Shown here: piece by piece, positions 33,593 to 45,334 of the stretch
Position numbering within the stretch: the first letter of the stretch is position 1
Layout: each line of letters begins with the position of its first letter
Assembly: GCA_051530055.1 (NCBI GenBank)
Contig: CM121341.1
Coordinates: 12,958,001 to 13,022,000 of the forward strand
Direction of reading: 5' to 3'
DNA length: 64,000 bases
From: Neoechinorhynchus agilis
Lineage: Eukaryota; Acanthocephala
Made by a program: the position numbers and the translations under genes
The notes under the pieces: generated by a model
Databases searched by the model: none
Seen by the model: only the letters and a program-made list of their open reading frames with translations
Told to the model about the DNA's origin: nothing

Positions 33593-36293
33593 TCATTTCT
33601 GGTTCAGGATAAATAAAAAGCCATCACGCTTTTTCGGCTCTAAATATACACGGTAGAAGATGATTTTGTGAGTGTGGGTTAGCATTTCAAGGGTTAAGTG
33701 TACGCGAGCAGAACGTAAAACGGAAAAATATATGAGTCATTACAAGACAAACGAGTCTTTAGGCTTAGAATATGTTGTCACAATATAATCAAAATCGTTT
33801 GAAGATTGAATTATTCGTGTTTTTATATGGCAGACAATTTTAGGTAATTTTATTAGCTCCGATATATCAGTAGGTATTGAGGAATAATAAAATTATGTAG
33901 TTAACGAAATTTCATTGCTAAAAAGTTACATCGCTTTCTTTACTATTTCTCAATACTTTAACAGCCCCCGAAATATGGGACCTAATAAATTACTTCAATT
34001 TTTCCACCACATAAAAATATAGCTAAAATGAACAACTATACATGCATCGGCAATTTATGGGCCATCCATAATAACACGAAATGCCAGACATGTAGAATAT
34101 CTTTAGCAAGGTTTGAGCAATTTTGGCTGGAGTAACCGGGTATCCGTTAAAAACAATGTAAAACATACAAAACGAAAATAACAGCTAGTTAATCATTAAG
34201 TGGGATGTTATGAAAGCTATTAGAAAAATCAAATGCATGACAAGACATTCTGCGATTCGAACTTGTAAAGAATTGTATTTGTTCGCGATGGTCGGAAACG
34301 GATTCCGGATACTTTGATCTTAGTTCGTTGAAATCCCTAAAATGCACGTGAAGCTGAATTAAACGAGAATTCTGACGAGCAATCATCGATTTCGTTCAAT
34401 TTGGACAGTTTGGGTTACGCTGCGCCTAAAAAATGGTACTTCGCAGTTCCTTTTGGGTGAAACGATGTTCAATCTTGATCGTTAAATGTAAAAATAAAGA
34501 AGCTTTAGGTAGAACACTTGACTTTGAGTACGGAAAGGATGCAATATCAGATTACGGTATTAATTTATCACTTTTGTTTCGTCACCAAATACTCCTTTCC
34601 GGCGCGACGCCGAAAGATCGTTATTGCTATTGCAAATCTTTTTGTTTTGCTAGATACAAAGATGGTTCGGGGAAATGCACTGGAGCTTGTGTTCTGAATG
34701 GATTTATGGTTCATCGATTGAATTGTTTTCGTTATAGAATGCTGAACCAGCAAACATATTCCAAACTGTTATATTTGTAGACCGATTCGGGGGAGAAATT
34801 TTAAAACTAATAGTTTGTATCCGTCGAAAAATTGTCTTTAATAAGCTTTTTATGTATGAATTAATGTTTGCCGCACTCCGCGTTGTTTTTCTCTGAGTCA
34901 TATCAGTTTGTCCTAAATGTACTTACTGGGAGACGATTGGCTCAGAAGTTACCCTTAACCTTTAGATTTTGAACGACATTCATTTGTACTCGATGTTCAC
35001 AATTCTGACAAATCTTTAATGAAATTCTAGCTTACGTAAAGACATTGCTTCTGGCAGTTTTAAGAATTGTGCTACAGATGAAAAGCGCAAAAATGTTGCA
35101 TATAAATCCTGCTATGGTATGAAAGTGAAAGACGCCAGGGAATTCTCTTCGTATTGTTTATGAGTTTTGCATGGATAGAAAAAGGAACGAGCGAAAGATT
35201 GGACTTGTATGCTAAACGCAAATGCCATGCTTAGATTTGAAATGATACACACTACCATTTTTTTAATTTGCGTATTTTTGAAACGTCCATGGAAGATTCT
35301 CAATGCGATCTAGATGCATCGCATAAATGATTATCATATTTTTCGTATGAATAACTTGTAAAAACAATGGGGGTTGTTATTCAAATGCCAAGATTGCATA
35401 TATTTATGCCGAATTTATTTCTACCGACGGTTATTTGGCCTGCATTTGGCCGACATTAAGTATCGAGGGATTTTGCAAACCATTTTTCTGAAATCCATGT
35501 AGCACTTTTGTGGTCGATGATTTTCTTCAAGTGGTAGCACAACAACGCATAAATTTTTAAAATAAATTAAAAAAGATATTTCTAAAGTTGTACCAAGTTC
35601 GTCGAGATATTGCGCTTGTTTTTCTACACCAAAAATTCTATGAATCGCTCGTATGTTATTGAAACAGCCTACTAAAAGATTGTAAAGATTTTAAAAAAGC
35701 CTTTTAGTAAATAAAAACTCTATACGATATTGGGATAACATAAAAAAGAAACTTGAATCACGGCGTATAATGTAATGGATCACAACAAATTTACATTCAA
35801 TTAAAAAATGACATTTTATAGTTCAAAAAAATTATTTCGTTATTTAAGTAGAGAAATACGCAGAAATTTAAACAGCTTTTGGAATTTGTGACGTCTTTGC
35901 CTCTTATTATACGTGAAGAATACTTACAATTTTTAGTTAACGCAATTTTTGATTTAAAAACAATATATACATACTTGTGTCCACGTTGCTTTATACTTGC
36001 TTTACTCATTAAATCTATATTTTATATTGAGTAATCATGTTTATTAGTTATATACTCCAAAACTTTGCCAAAAAGTCTGCAACGTGGAAGTGTATTCTCA
36101 GTCGTAATTGCTTTAGGAGATCATTGTACTTCCATTGGCACTTGATTTACTGTGAAATATCCTTTAATTCATTTATGCATATTAAGTTTGAAAGACTCGT
36201 GTCGACGTACAATTGAAGTTTTGAGTTTCTGAGACGATGTGATATCCTTATGAATAAATTCAACCATAAACGTAAACTTGTTTCCTATGTAGA

Positions 36294-36707
36294 TTGATGA
36301 ACGACAATAATATCTGTCGCAATTTTTTATCACAAGCAGCGACCTTCTTTGAATCTATTGGTGATCGTGAAAGTGCAAGTGAATTGTACCTAAGAAAAGT
36401 GCGTGCGGAACCATTGGAATCGCTAGACTCGAGGATTTTCTACTGCGAATTCTGCGGAAATCCTCGCCGATGTTTCAACTACCGGATAAAGTCTAAACTT
36501 CGCAAAACCATCGTTCATATGAGCGAATGCTCATTTTGTGGAAAGACTAGTCATTTATCGGTGCGAAAAAAGATTCGACGTGAAGTGCAAAAAGTGAAAT
36601 CAATAGTCGTACCAGTCTGTCCCAGAAGGAGTTCTTTGCTGTTACTAAACAAGAGAACGCCCAAGAAACGGATTTCTAATCTATCATCATTTTTTCAGAG
36701 CCTTTAA
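36294..36707 (+). CDS. Rpp21/Rpr2-like RNase P subunit
   Basis: 137 residues. The N-terminal helix NFLSQAATFFESIG, the basic R-AEPLESLDSRI stretch and two zinc-ligand pairs, CEFCGN (about residue 51) and CSFCGK (about residue 80), match the Rpp21/Rpr2/Snm1 layout: helices, then a four-cysteine zinc ribbon. The protein would help bind precursor tRNA in RNase P. The tail is basic (RKKIRREVQKVK, KRTPKKR). An acceptor-like CCTATGTAG lies just before the start, so an earlier exon is possible. No other gene is seen between 34200 and 36290, nor from 36710 to 37270. Confidence 0.65.
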   Translation: MMNDNNICRNFLSQAATFFESIGDRESASELYLRKVRAEPLESLDSRIFYCEFCGNPRRCFNYRIKSKLRKTIVHMSECSFCGKTSHLSVRKKIRREVQKVKSIVVPVCPRRSSLLLLNKRTPKKRISNLSSFFQSL

Positions 36708-37274
36708 AAGTACCGATGATCTTACTTTTTTGATCGTGTGGATATTGACGAGGTGAGGATAAGGTATTCCCAAAGACTACATCCTACTCTGCCACTTTAT
36801 TTTTATCAAGCCAGTTAGTTGCCTTAGGTAATGTTTTTACTGCGCTGGAATGCCTATATGATCCAATGGCTTAAACGTAAAGATCTATGAAATATCTATA
36901 ACACTTTCGAACCTGTTTAGAATACAGCTCTTTCTTTTATATTATTAGTGTGTTTTGCATTTAACTTTGAAAATCGCTACTTTTGAATTAAGGAGTCAAG
37001 TCATTATAAATAATAAATATTTTATACGATAAATGCCATGGTGCCTTCTTTCAACCAAAGCAGCTATTATTTAACATCTTACACGTTTCTTATTCGCTCA
37101 TGCGACTCATTGTCTTTTTTAAAGAAAGAGATGGTCTTGGAATGTTTTGTAAGGTGCTCGTGATTAAATACAAAATTTAGAAATTTTTCTATAGCTTGTC
37201 TTCGATCTTCTAAAACTTCAACATTGTACCGACCTGTTAGATTAAAATGCAAGCTTGGGGTTCGTGACTTAAGA

Positions 37275-38204
37275 ACGCTAGTTATGACCTACTAGCATCT
37301 TTTGTGGAAAAAAAGGCGGTTCTCCAGGTCTGTGTAGATTTTTATGGTACTTTATCAGTATTTGAAAGAGTTCATATACATTTTGAAATCTTTTCTGATA
37401 GGTTACCTACAAACGGACTTGTCAGAAGTGTCTTGCCTTTATTCCCACCTTAAAAGGTTGGTCAGATAAATGAACGGGAAGGACCTAAGGATAGCTCTTG
37501 CAATACATACAACTACCCAAATATCACACTCACATTGATTACAATTAAGTACATTGTACATTTCAATTCTCTATCAAATCGGTGAGAAGGTACAGACACT
37601 TTTCGTACGTAACGATCAAAATGGCTCAGAAATAAATCCATCTGGAGCCTATGCTCCTCTGAGATGGGATCTCGTTCGCGCATAGGCGAATATCTGAAAG
37701 TGAATACGGAGATTGAATGACTTCCCAAAAGGCAATAAGGTCAAAATTTAGTTTATACTTTAAAATATCTTTTTCGCAAACTCGGGAGGCAAAGGGTTTA
37801 ATATTATTTCAATTAATACAACCACCTTTCTAATGACTAATCCCGACCAAAAGTAGCTCGAAAGCTAAAGTGCTTTGTTCAATAGCAAAGTCAATGATTT
37901 ACATTCTTAAATTCAATCTGTTATCGAAATGTGCACGGAGTTTAAATAATATCAGCACTTCGATAGATATAAGATCTTTTGAACAAATCCCCAACTCATA
38001 GATTTTATTTATCAATTGACCCGACTTAGAACTAAATCTTGGGTGCAACGTAAACATTTCTATTATCTTTAATGACTCGACCAAAATGTTGATGTTATCA
38101 ACTAAATAGTGATATGCACGCACATTGAACACAATAACAGACTGACGTATGCCCTCAACAGTAGCGAGAAAGAACCCAGTTCGCAACGCGAACGGCAGGG
38201 ACAC
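37275..38204 (-). CDS. Possible nuclear-receptor ligand-domain gene, partial
   Basis: Three open pieces join in phase. 38204-about 37901 reads QLINKIYELGICSKDLISIE then VLILFKLR and LNLR, ending at an AAT|GTAAAT donor. About 37707-37530 follows a CTTTCAG acceptor and reads YSPMRERDPISEEHRLQMDL then FLSHFDRYVRK. About 37416-37275 follows TTTGTAG and reads VTYQKRFQNVYELFQILIKY. The pattern of helices around an LF core resembles helices 6-9 of nuclear-receptor ligand domains, but no DNA-binding domain was found and similarity is weak. The exon phases are the best argument that this is a real gene. Confidence 0.3.
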
Positions 38205-38440
38205 AACAACAGCGTGACGTCACCTTAATTAACGGGATGAACAAGACCGTACGTCGCGAACGTCAGAGACACAAATACAGCGTGACGCACGTCTTCAACA
38301 GTTGCGAAAAAGAACCCAGTTCACAACGCGATGCAGATACACAACAACCGCGTGACGTCACCTTAAACAACGGAGTTAACGAGACCGTACAACGCGAACG
38401 TCAGGGACACAACAACAGGGTGACGCACACCTTCAACAAC
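38155..38440 (+). repeat. 140-bp tandem repeat, two copies
   Basis: CAACAGTAGCGAGAAAGAAC at 38157 recurs as CAACAGTTGCGAAAAAGAAC at 38297, and CTTCAACAACAAGG begins a third at about 38433. Each unit is itself a diverged doublet of about 70 bases (GCGAACGTCAGGGACACAAC). Each unit has one TGACGTCA palindrome (38215-38222 and 38353-38360). It directly precedes the LINE fragment at 38450. Confidence 0.8.
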
Positions 38441-38449
38441 AAGGATCGC

Positions 38450-39075
38450 AGTGTCCTTAAGACTTGGTCTTCCGATTTGCACGCCCCATTGCTGTCGATG
38501 TGGGTCTTCGGTTGATGCTTTCGGGCGACACGGTCTCGTTTGCCGAAAGTGAGAAGAAAGGTTCTCACGCCATTTTGAGATCAATTGCGTAATTTCTCGG
38601 GCCTTGAGAACGGCGAACTTTCCCAACATCGTGGAACACGCCCATCTTTGTCGGCTAGACGGTCATCGACCTGACGGAATTTCGATCTTTCCGTGGCGGG
38701 AGGGCAAATGCCTTCTCTGGGACGCCACGTGTGTGGATACCCTCGCAGTGAGCAATATTCCCTGCTCTCTCGAAATCGCTGGAGGTGCAGCCAGCGCAGC
38801 GGAAGGGAGGAAGGTACGAAAATATAGGGATTTAGCAAGGGCCCACTATTTTGTCCCCTTCCGAGTAAAGACGTTTGGAGCGCTTGGCAGCTCGGCACTC
38901 ACTCTGCTCCAGGATCTCTCGAGGAAATTGAGAGAAACCACCGGCGACGCACGAGCAGGTGTATTCCTGCGACAAAATATCTCGCTTGAAATACAGCGAG
39001 GCAATGCTGCTAGCGTGATAGCAACAGCCGAGGAAGGAGGGAAGCTCCAATTTTGCGGACGGTGGTGATTACACG
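38450..39075 (+). mobile_element. 3' fragment of REL-endonuclease LINE
   Basis: It starts with the knuckle [18 protein letters not shown] (about 38500-38550), then after a frame change LCRLDGHRPDGISIFPW, KCLLWDATCVDTLA, YFVPFRVKTFGALGSSA and SLEIQRGNAASV, ending GRW and stop at 39068. The nuclease signature PD and the later D in LLWDAT are both present. It is very like 3990-4400, so the two probably derive from one subfamily. Confidence 0.85.
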
Positions 39076-39551
39076 TTTTGTACTTTATTATTGTTAAAAC
39101 TAACAAATTATGTACACCTAAAAAATATATTGATGGTGATTGTCTACTTTTTCTACAGGCGGCTTATTAACTGCCGAAGAGCGTCTTTATTTGCTCAGAA
39201 CAATGGAAGGATTTGGAAATATTGTCATTTCAGCAAAAATAAATTTAGGAAAATTTGGTGGTGTTATGATATCGATTCGAATTTCAGAATGTGGTTAACG
39301 ACCAGAATATTAGCATCCAATCAAATGAAATCGAAGATCGCAAAGGAGTGTCTGTTGATGGTGATGCAGAATGAACATGATAAACACGGAGGCGATTTTT
39401 GAATTGATCAAAGTACAGTAAAAGTTTGAATGCTTGTATTTGCGTATTTTTTGTCATGCTTTAATTACAGAATACTGATTATCCATTTGTCATTAAGCTC
39501 TCCATGGCAATGTCGAGTTAAACGGTTGGTTTCTCATTAACTCAGAATATT

Positions 39552-40932
39552 TTACAGCTTTAGTAAATGTTTAATAAGATGGTTCACCACCTGAACGTTA
39601 ATACTGTTCCCAAGTAAGCGATATTTTGTCTTTTTTGCGAAATGCGAGGGAAATTTGTACCAAGAAGGAAATCCCATCAATGCTTGAACCTCAAGAGAAG
39701 TAAATAATCGAATCCTTCCATCATCTTCACGTATAAAAGACCCCGTTTTGAACATACACTGACTGTAACCTTTTGTAAAACATCCTGAACGTCGGCATTT
39801 CATATTAACAAGATCCATTCCAACTCTATGATCGACATATTGGTATTCTTCATGGGCAACAATGTCCATAATGGACAACATCGTCTTTATTTGGCACGGT
39901 CGGGGCACAATTGAATATTCGAAATTGCTGCATTTTGCATACAAGTTGTTTAGATCGTCTAAATTAGTGCTATCTTCGTTGCTGTCCGATAAATATTTTT
40001 CTGAACAAAACATTTGATCTGACGGGACGTGAAGGTTAATGTATCTCTTTTGTTGATGTTCGATTGGTCCATCCTTACGGCAGGCTAAAAGGTAATATCT
40101 GAGTCGGCTGTTAGGAATTCCGAATTGAATACGGAGAAGAGTTCTTGCTGTCGTATTCCATATGACGAAGTCGTGAGAATCCTAAATGTTCTTCGCCGGG
40201 AATCGGAATGAAAACCATTGGTGCGTTTTACTTTCAATTGCAGTTTAGTCAACTAGCAAACGTTTTTTAAGATTTTCGTTAGCAAACACTGGGAATGAAT
40301 TGAACTTGGAGAATTTCAGCAAATAGTGATATCAATACATTGAAAAAACACCGCGTCAAACATTAAGGATACCTTGCGAACATTAGAAAATAATTTTCAT
40401 TTGCCTACACCCTTGTCAAGTACTCTTTTTTAGGAGATAATAGATACTCTTCGGTAATATATTGTCTTTTCTGCAAAGCAGTTATAAGGTGTGCGCAAAT
40501 TGAACTTTCTTCAAAATTTTTGACGTTTTCAACAAGAATGTGCTTCGGTGGATTTGGAATGTGTTCAAGCACATGAACGATATGTTGAAGACCGCGACAT
40601 CTATTGTCTTTTTCTGCGTGCTGAAGTCCGATTCGCGTAAATGGTTGACATGGTGGAGACATCATCCATAAGTCCGCTTTTAATTCAGTAAAATCATCAA
40701 CGCCCAGACTTTCCACGGTTTTTGATACCAAGGACTTTTTAGATGGACGAAAGTTTAAAGCGTAGACTTCGTTCGCCGCGGTGTTCACATCGAGGGACAT
40801 AACCGTCTCAAAGTGCAGATTGATCATTTCACATGCACATCGAAATCCTCCTATTCCGCTGAATAATTCCACACAACGAATAGGGTTCATTTTGTCTGAA
40901 AAGTAGGCTTGAACGGTTTCTCTAAGATCCAC
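39552..40932 (-). CDS. TRDMT1: Dnmt2-type tRNA (cytosine-38-C5) methyltransferase
   Basis: Motif I is RCVELFSGIGGFRCACEM; motif IV with the catalytic cysteine is MSPPCQPFTRIGLQ; motif VI is LVENVKNFEES; motif VIII (about 40145-40100) is FGIPNSRLRYYLLACRK. The C-terminal exon has GCFTKGYSQC followed by KTGS, the CFT signature special to Dnmt2, then LMGFPSWYKFP and the SAM-binding end YRLLGNSINVQVVNHLI. One intron lies at about 40400-40150. The enzyme methylates C38 of tRNA-Asp and a few others. In animals that have lost other Dnmts it is often the only family member; that cannot be judged here. 39080-39550 and 40933-41280 hold nothing recognisable. Confidence 0.9.
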
Positions 40933-41342
40933 ATGAACGTCGATGATTCTAGGGCCCGCACATCAATAATTAAACTCTCAATCGTCCATTTTGGTTAACT
41001 TTAAGGGTAAAATTCTAATTTTCCTTTAAGATTTCGTTATCCTGGGCGATGCTTCGTTTGTTATAGCACCACTGCGGTTTATGAACTCAATGGAAGAAGG
41101 AGCGCTTAAGAGTTTCAGGCGAAAATAATTATGCAATTTAACATATCGTAATTGTAGGCTCTATGAAAACTATAGCACTCAAATAGGCAAACCTTCTTTC
41201 AAAAGAACACAAGATTTTATACCAAAAAAGAGTTTATAAACATCCACGCCACCATCTTGAATCATTCAGCTGCTGTCCTGGTGTAATGGTCGAAAAGGCG
41301 GATGCAGCATTCCCCTTTTTGCAGAGTCAGGCTTACGTTTTG

Positions 41343-41645
41343 CAGGAGGAATGCTACTGCCATTGGAACGTCAAATTTCTTCGACAATTGTTTGACCAGG
41401 TCCTAAGCCGCGGTACCAAACGATCCGAGTATCTCAACGTCAAAAGGGGCGAAATCATGATTTGTATCCATGTCCCTTTATTTGGTATTTTTGCGGTTCT
41501 CTGCGGCGGTTGCTGCAGCCCTGATTTAATGCCTCCGAATTTTATATTGCTGACGACGGGAATACTGTAACACCGTCCGGTCTACGGCGGCCATCGAGTT
41601 GGCAAAGATTCTTCGACTTTAGGATGTTGCACGCATTCACAGTAT
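41343..41645. repeat. Twin of the repeat at 14210-14485
   Basis: It shares GGAGGAATGCTACTGCCATT, TCGACAATTGTTTGACCAGG, GGGGCGAAATCATGAT, and CTTCGACTTTAGGATGTTG with 14210-14485. This copy keeps a few bases lost there (ACCAAACGATCCGAG). It abuts and partly overlaps the LINE fragment at 41540-42235, so it probably represents the 3' part of one decayed LINE lineage. Confidence 0.7.
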
Positions 41646-42235
41646 TCAGGACACAACTAAGAATTGCATTCATTTCCGAGTATAGACATAAGAGACCATG
41701 GCGTCCCGATGGATGCACGGTCGCTCCGGAATGGCAGCGATGGGATGTACACATCGATACCCATCAAGTCTCGTCGGAGAGAAGGGTACCCACAGAAGCG
41801 ATTGGAATAGCGTTGAGCCAAGCACCCGATTCTCTTGTAGAGACTGCCGCCAATCCCGTTGGGTTCACCAGGTCACGAGAATCTGAAAATAAAGAGTTAT
41901 GAATTCTCGCTAGCAGGAGTGGTTTCCAAACGGATTGTTTGCCACAAATGACGGGTAGGATAATTCATTAACTCGTTAGCACATCGTCAACATTCTTTGA
42001 TTTTTAATACACAGAAAAACCTTCTCAAAGGGTGTAGACCTAAACAATAATTCCAATCATATTCCCTGGTACCTCGCATATCGACAGACCCCAGATAAGC
42101 TGGCATGGAAATATCTACTGCTTTTAGGTTCACCGTCCCGTTCAATTTTGCCACCTTATTCTTGTCTAATAAAGGTGTTGTGCGTGGCTTATACAGCAAT
42201 TTCGGAATGAAGATGACGTTCTTGATCAAGAATAG
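41540..42235 (-). mobile_element. REL-endonuclease LINE fragment
   Basis: Minus-strand pieces: FIPKLLYKPRTTPLLDKNKV (42229-41987), then RESGAWLNAIPIASVGTLLSDET (about 41860-41780), then HRCHSGATVHPSGRHGLLC and NLCQLDGRRRPDGVTVFP (41754-41560). This follows the order thumb, knuckle, nuclease of the family and ends inside the nuclease. A stretch at 42020-42080 also resembles 3430-3490. 42245-42970 has no recognisable gene. Confidence 0.8.
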
Positions 42236-42970
42236 AGGGTCGTCTGAGGATAATTCATTAACTCGTTAACACATCATCGACATTCTTTGATTTTTAATAC
42301 ACAGGAAAACCTTCTCAGATTTAAGACGCTAAATAAACATCATTAGTGCTACCTGAATCTCGCCTCCCAAAGATATTTGAGGATCCGGAGGGATGTACAA
42401 ACTCATAACCGCATTTATCATCGGTTAACTGTGTGTCGAAAATAAAAATCCGAGTAAAGGATGTTCTAAACACTTAATTAATGTAACCGGCGTGTCAGCA
42501 GACATTAAACAATTAATGCTACCCTCGACTTAAATTTTCTAATTGTGTATTCGCAAGGTCCGATCAAATCTGCTTCAAAAATATTAGTGGTATTCATTTC
42601 GCTCTGCAATGTAAAGAAGATATAAGGCAAATGATTTGCATCGAATTTAAGAGTCCTTTAAAATTCCATCACTTACGACAAATGCATGTTTCTCAAAATG
42701 TAATCCAAATCGTTAATACCATGGGAAATCCAAGCCGTTTGAAGAGTTTATACTTAGTCCATCCCATAAATTATATTGCTTTAATGCTACGGTCTGTTGG
42801 CGGTCATTTTCCTCCAAAAACTTATCCAGCATAAAGATTGGGGATTCCTGTCCGATATGCGATGTGATTTCCACACATTCAGGTCTATCTTGATAAGACG
42901 AGTAGGTTGTGAATGTGTCCGTATGGCGGTGAATCTGATTTTCTTATTTAAAAGGTTACACCCTATAGAT

Positions 42971-43411
42971 TCACAGCTTAGTAGTGTGCGTCCATTGTTC
43001 TTGAGAGTTGGCATCGACCATCGTTGGATATTGGCAGTAGATGCTTGGCAAGGGATCGCTACATGCGACATCCTGCCATTGATGATTCAACGGATTTTGG
43101 CCATAAACTTGTTGACTATTAGGTTTTTGTCTCGGCGTTATTGATGCACTAAATCCATGAATTGACTTGATGTGATTTCGTAGCAGAGACCCCTGTGATG
43201 CTTTGTACTCGCACATTGGACAAGCAAACGGACGTATTCCCTCATGAACTGTCTTTAAGTGAACATCCAACGTGTCTTTTCGTGTGAATGCTTTCGAGCA
43301 AATTGTGCAGTTGTAAGCACTCGTTCCATAGTGAGAGTTCAAATGGTCCCGGAGTCGAGAAGCTCTTTTAAAACTCCTTTGGCAGTTAGGGAACGTACAA
43401 CAGTAGGCCAT
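42971..43411 (-). CDS. Three-finger C2H2 zinc-finger protein
   Basis: 146 residues. Three tandem fingers begin at the N-terminus: CTFPNCQRSFKRASRLRDHL; CTICSKAFTRKDTLDVHLK; CPMCEYKASQGSLLRNHIK. The linkers are short and of the TGEKP-like class (HEGIRPFAC). The remaining 55 residues are polar and low in structure (SITPRQKPNSQQVYGQNPL). Likely a small DNA-binding nuclear protein; the family is not assignable. The gene appears to have one exon. Confidence 0.75.
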   Translation of the reverse strand: MAYCCTFPNCQRSFKRASRLRDHLNSHYGTSAYNCTICSKAFTRKDTLDVHLKTVHEGIRPFACPMCEYKASQGSLLRNHIKSIHGFSASITPRQKPNSQQVYGQNPLNHQWQDVACSDPLPSIYCQYPTMVDANSQEQWTHTTKL

Positions 43412-44008
43412 TTTAGCTTGGTTTCGAGGACGGCAAAGACTGCTAACTGGACCCTGACCATTACTAGGTTTTAGTTGACGCTTGTGCTTAATGATGGAAT
43501 GCTCAAACGCTTGTTAGGAAAACAAAGTTGCTTTAAATATAACCTCAATCAGGAAAATAAGTATTTTTCAATTTTAATCACAATTTTTTACTGGTCGGAA
43601 TGATAAGCTTACAAATTTCAGTTATTTTGATACATTGTGGGTCGTGATCCAAATAAACCCGCGCTGGTCATCCCAAGGATAAAATATAATTTATTGAATT
43701 ATCGTCAAACTCTGTAATCCCGAAGGATTTTCTCTCAATCATGATTTGACAGATAAAACAATTGAAATATGACATGAAACCAAGGACGCTTGCGAAATCT
43801 TAAAAATCGAAAATTAACCGCAAGTTAAATTACAACTTATCCACGCGATCCCAATCAAAGGTGAATTGAGCGCAAAGTTTAAAGACTTTTTCGAGTGGAA
43901 CTGGACCACGGAAGAATCAAGTCACTAGGAAACTATCGACTTTCAACTGGTGACTTAGAGATTGGAAGTTCAAATTTAGTTTTCGAAGATGGGCATTTGG
44001 TTCGGTCG

Positions 44009-44284
44009 TTGTAGTGATAAAGAAAATCTTTATTTCGAGCTTTCGTCGTCTTACGGCTTCTTCAGGAATCTACAAAGGCGCTTTTTAAGTAGCGACATTG
44101 AAGTGTGTAAAATTCGTCCAGGCTGTTGAACAGTTCTGAGACCTTTTCTGCGGACTTCTAGACACGATCTCACTGCTCAACAGCCTGGACGAACTTTCCA
44201 CACTTCAATGTCGCTACTTTCACATTCTTCACATCTTCAATACCGAGAAAGCTCGAAAATAAAGAATCTCTTTATCATTATAAC
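44009..44284. repeat. Foldback element with ribozyme-like end
   Basis: Outer arms 44009-44045 and 44243-44284 (GTGATAAAGAAAATCTTTAT against its complement) and strong inner arms 44087-44133 and 44172-44219 (AGCGACATTGAAGTGTG against CACACTTCAATGTCGCT). The minus strand at 44036-44067 reads CCTGAAGAAGCCGTAAGACG then ACGAAAGCTCG, like many Penelope-type termini and close to the hammerhead CUGAUGA...GAAA frame but with A for the first U after GA. The rest of 43412-44560 holds nothing clear. Confidence 0.6.
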
Positions 44285-44563
44285 AGCCCCCCCCCAAGAT
44301 TCCATTTTTGAAAACAAAACTTAATCATGCGGCTGAAAAATCAGGTTGTATTTTACAAGAAGATTAAAAGTCTTATTTAGGTCTTCGCCCGGTAAGATGA
44401 TGAACCCGACGATGTTCGCAGAACGTCTTTAATAAGAAGTTATTTACCGAGTTAAGACCTCATATACCCGGATACCTCCTTGCATATTGACTCTTAAAGA
44501 TGTTTCTAAGAACGAAAAAACTCGATGTTTTATGTGTTTTTTTGCGAATCTATCGTTGTCTAG

Positions 44564-44830
44564 CTATGAGTATTTCACCCTGAGAGTACAACGATGGCGG
44601 TACATTTGGAAGTACGTCCGGAATTGCAAGGCGCAAACCTCGCAAGTGAATCCTACTTCAGTGTGCTGGTGCCTCATATGAGCGTTCAATGCAGTCTGGG
44701 ACCCAAACTGCTTTCCGCACTTACTGCACCGGAGCCGTTCAATTCCAACGTCGGTTAGAGTACCTTGTGGGCCAAAGTAAGCAGTTTCGGTCGGGTAGTA
44801 GTTTATCGCTCTTTGATGAGGAGAATTCAT
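44564..44830 (-). CDS. Short two-finger C2H2 protein
   Basis: 88 residues. A canonical finger, RCSKCGKQFGSQTALNAHMR with two histidines after the helix, is followed by a shortened one, CEVCALQFRTYFQMYRHRC, in which the fourth ligand would be a cysteine. Fingers of this paired kind occur in small transcription factors and in terminal exons of larger ones. No upstream exon was found. The start MNSPHQRAIN is the only methionine before the fingers. Confidence 0.6.
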   Translation of the reverse strand: MNSPHQRAINYYPTETAYFGPQGTLTDVGIERLRCSKCGKQFGSQTALNAHMRHQHTEVGFTCEVCALQFRTYFQMYRHRCTLRVKYS

Positions 44831-45334
44831 TTCAAATGTTTTCTTGCTATAAACGGGAAAGCTGATCTTTTTATACTGTCCGAAAAGTTGACTTTATCGT
44901 TATCGCATTTGCATTTAAATTAGATGAAAAGTGAGAATTTCTTAGGTTTCTAAGATGAACAACACATCGATTTCGGTTGTGCATAAAAAAAATCTCGAAA
45001 ACTGATATATAGCAGTACCCAACGGGATGCCATGTTGTTGATAGGACAAGAATTTCCTTGTCTAATGGGTAAGGGGATACATTTCATCGTGGAATATTTA
45101 GAAAGCGATTTCCCTCAAAAACTGCTTACCATCTGAATTAAGTGTCAATCCTACGCATCAATCAAGGCGTGTGATGGAGCATGTAGCGAAAATCATCTGT
45201 AAAGTCGCTGATTTTGAGGGAACAATCATATTTTCATGCAAGACCTTTGAAGTGTACAAAGATTATTTTGTATGAACGAAAAACGAGCGTTTTGGTATTT
45301 TTTCTGATCATATAAATTCTTTTTTATAGAAACA

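Noticed and set aside
34433-34780. A 115-codon frame with a cysteine-rich stretch (YCYCKSFCFARYKDGSGKC)
   Set aside because: No clear signal peptide, splice sites or family match; the cysteine spacing alone is not enough to call a peptide gene.
41286-41570. A 94-codon cysteine-rich frame on the plus strand
   Set aside because: It lies within a repeat shared with 14210-14485, where the frame is not kept.
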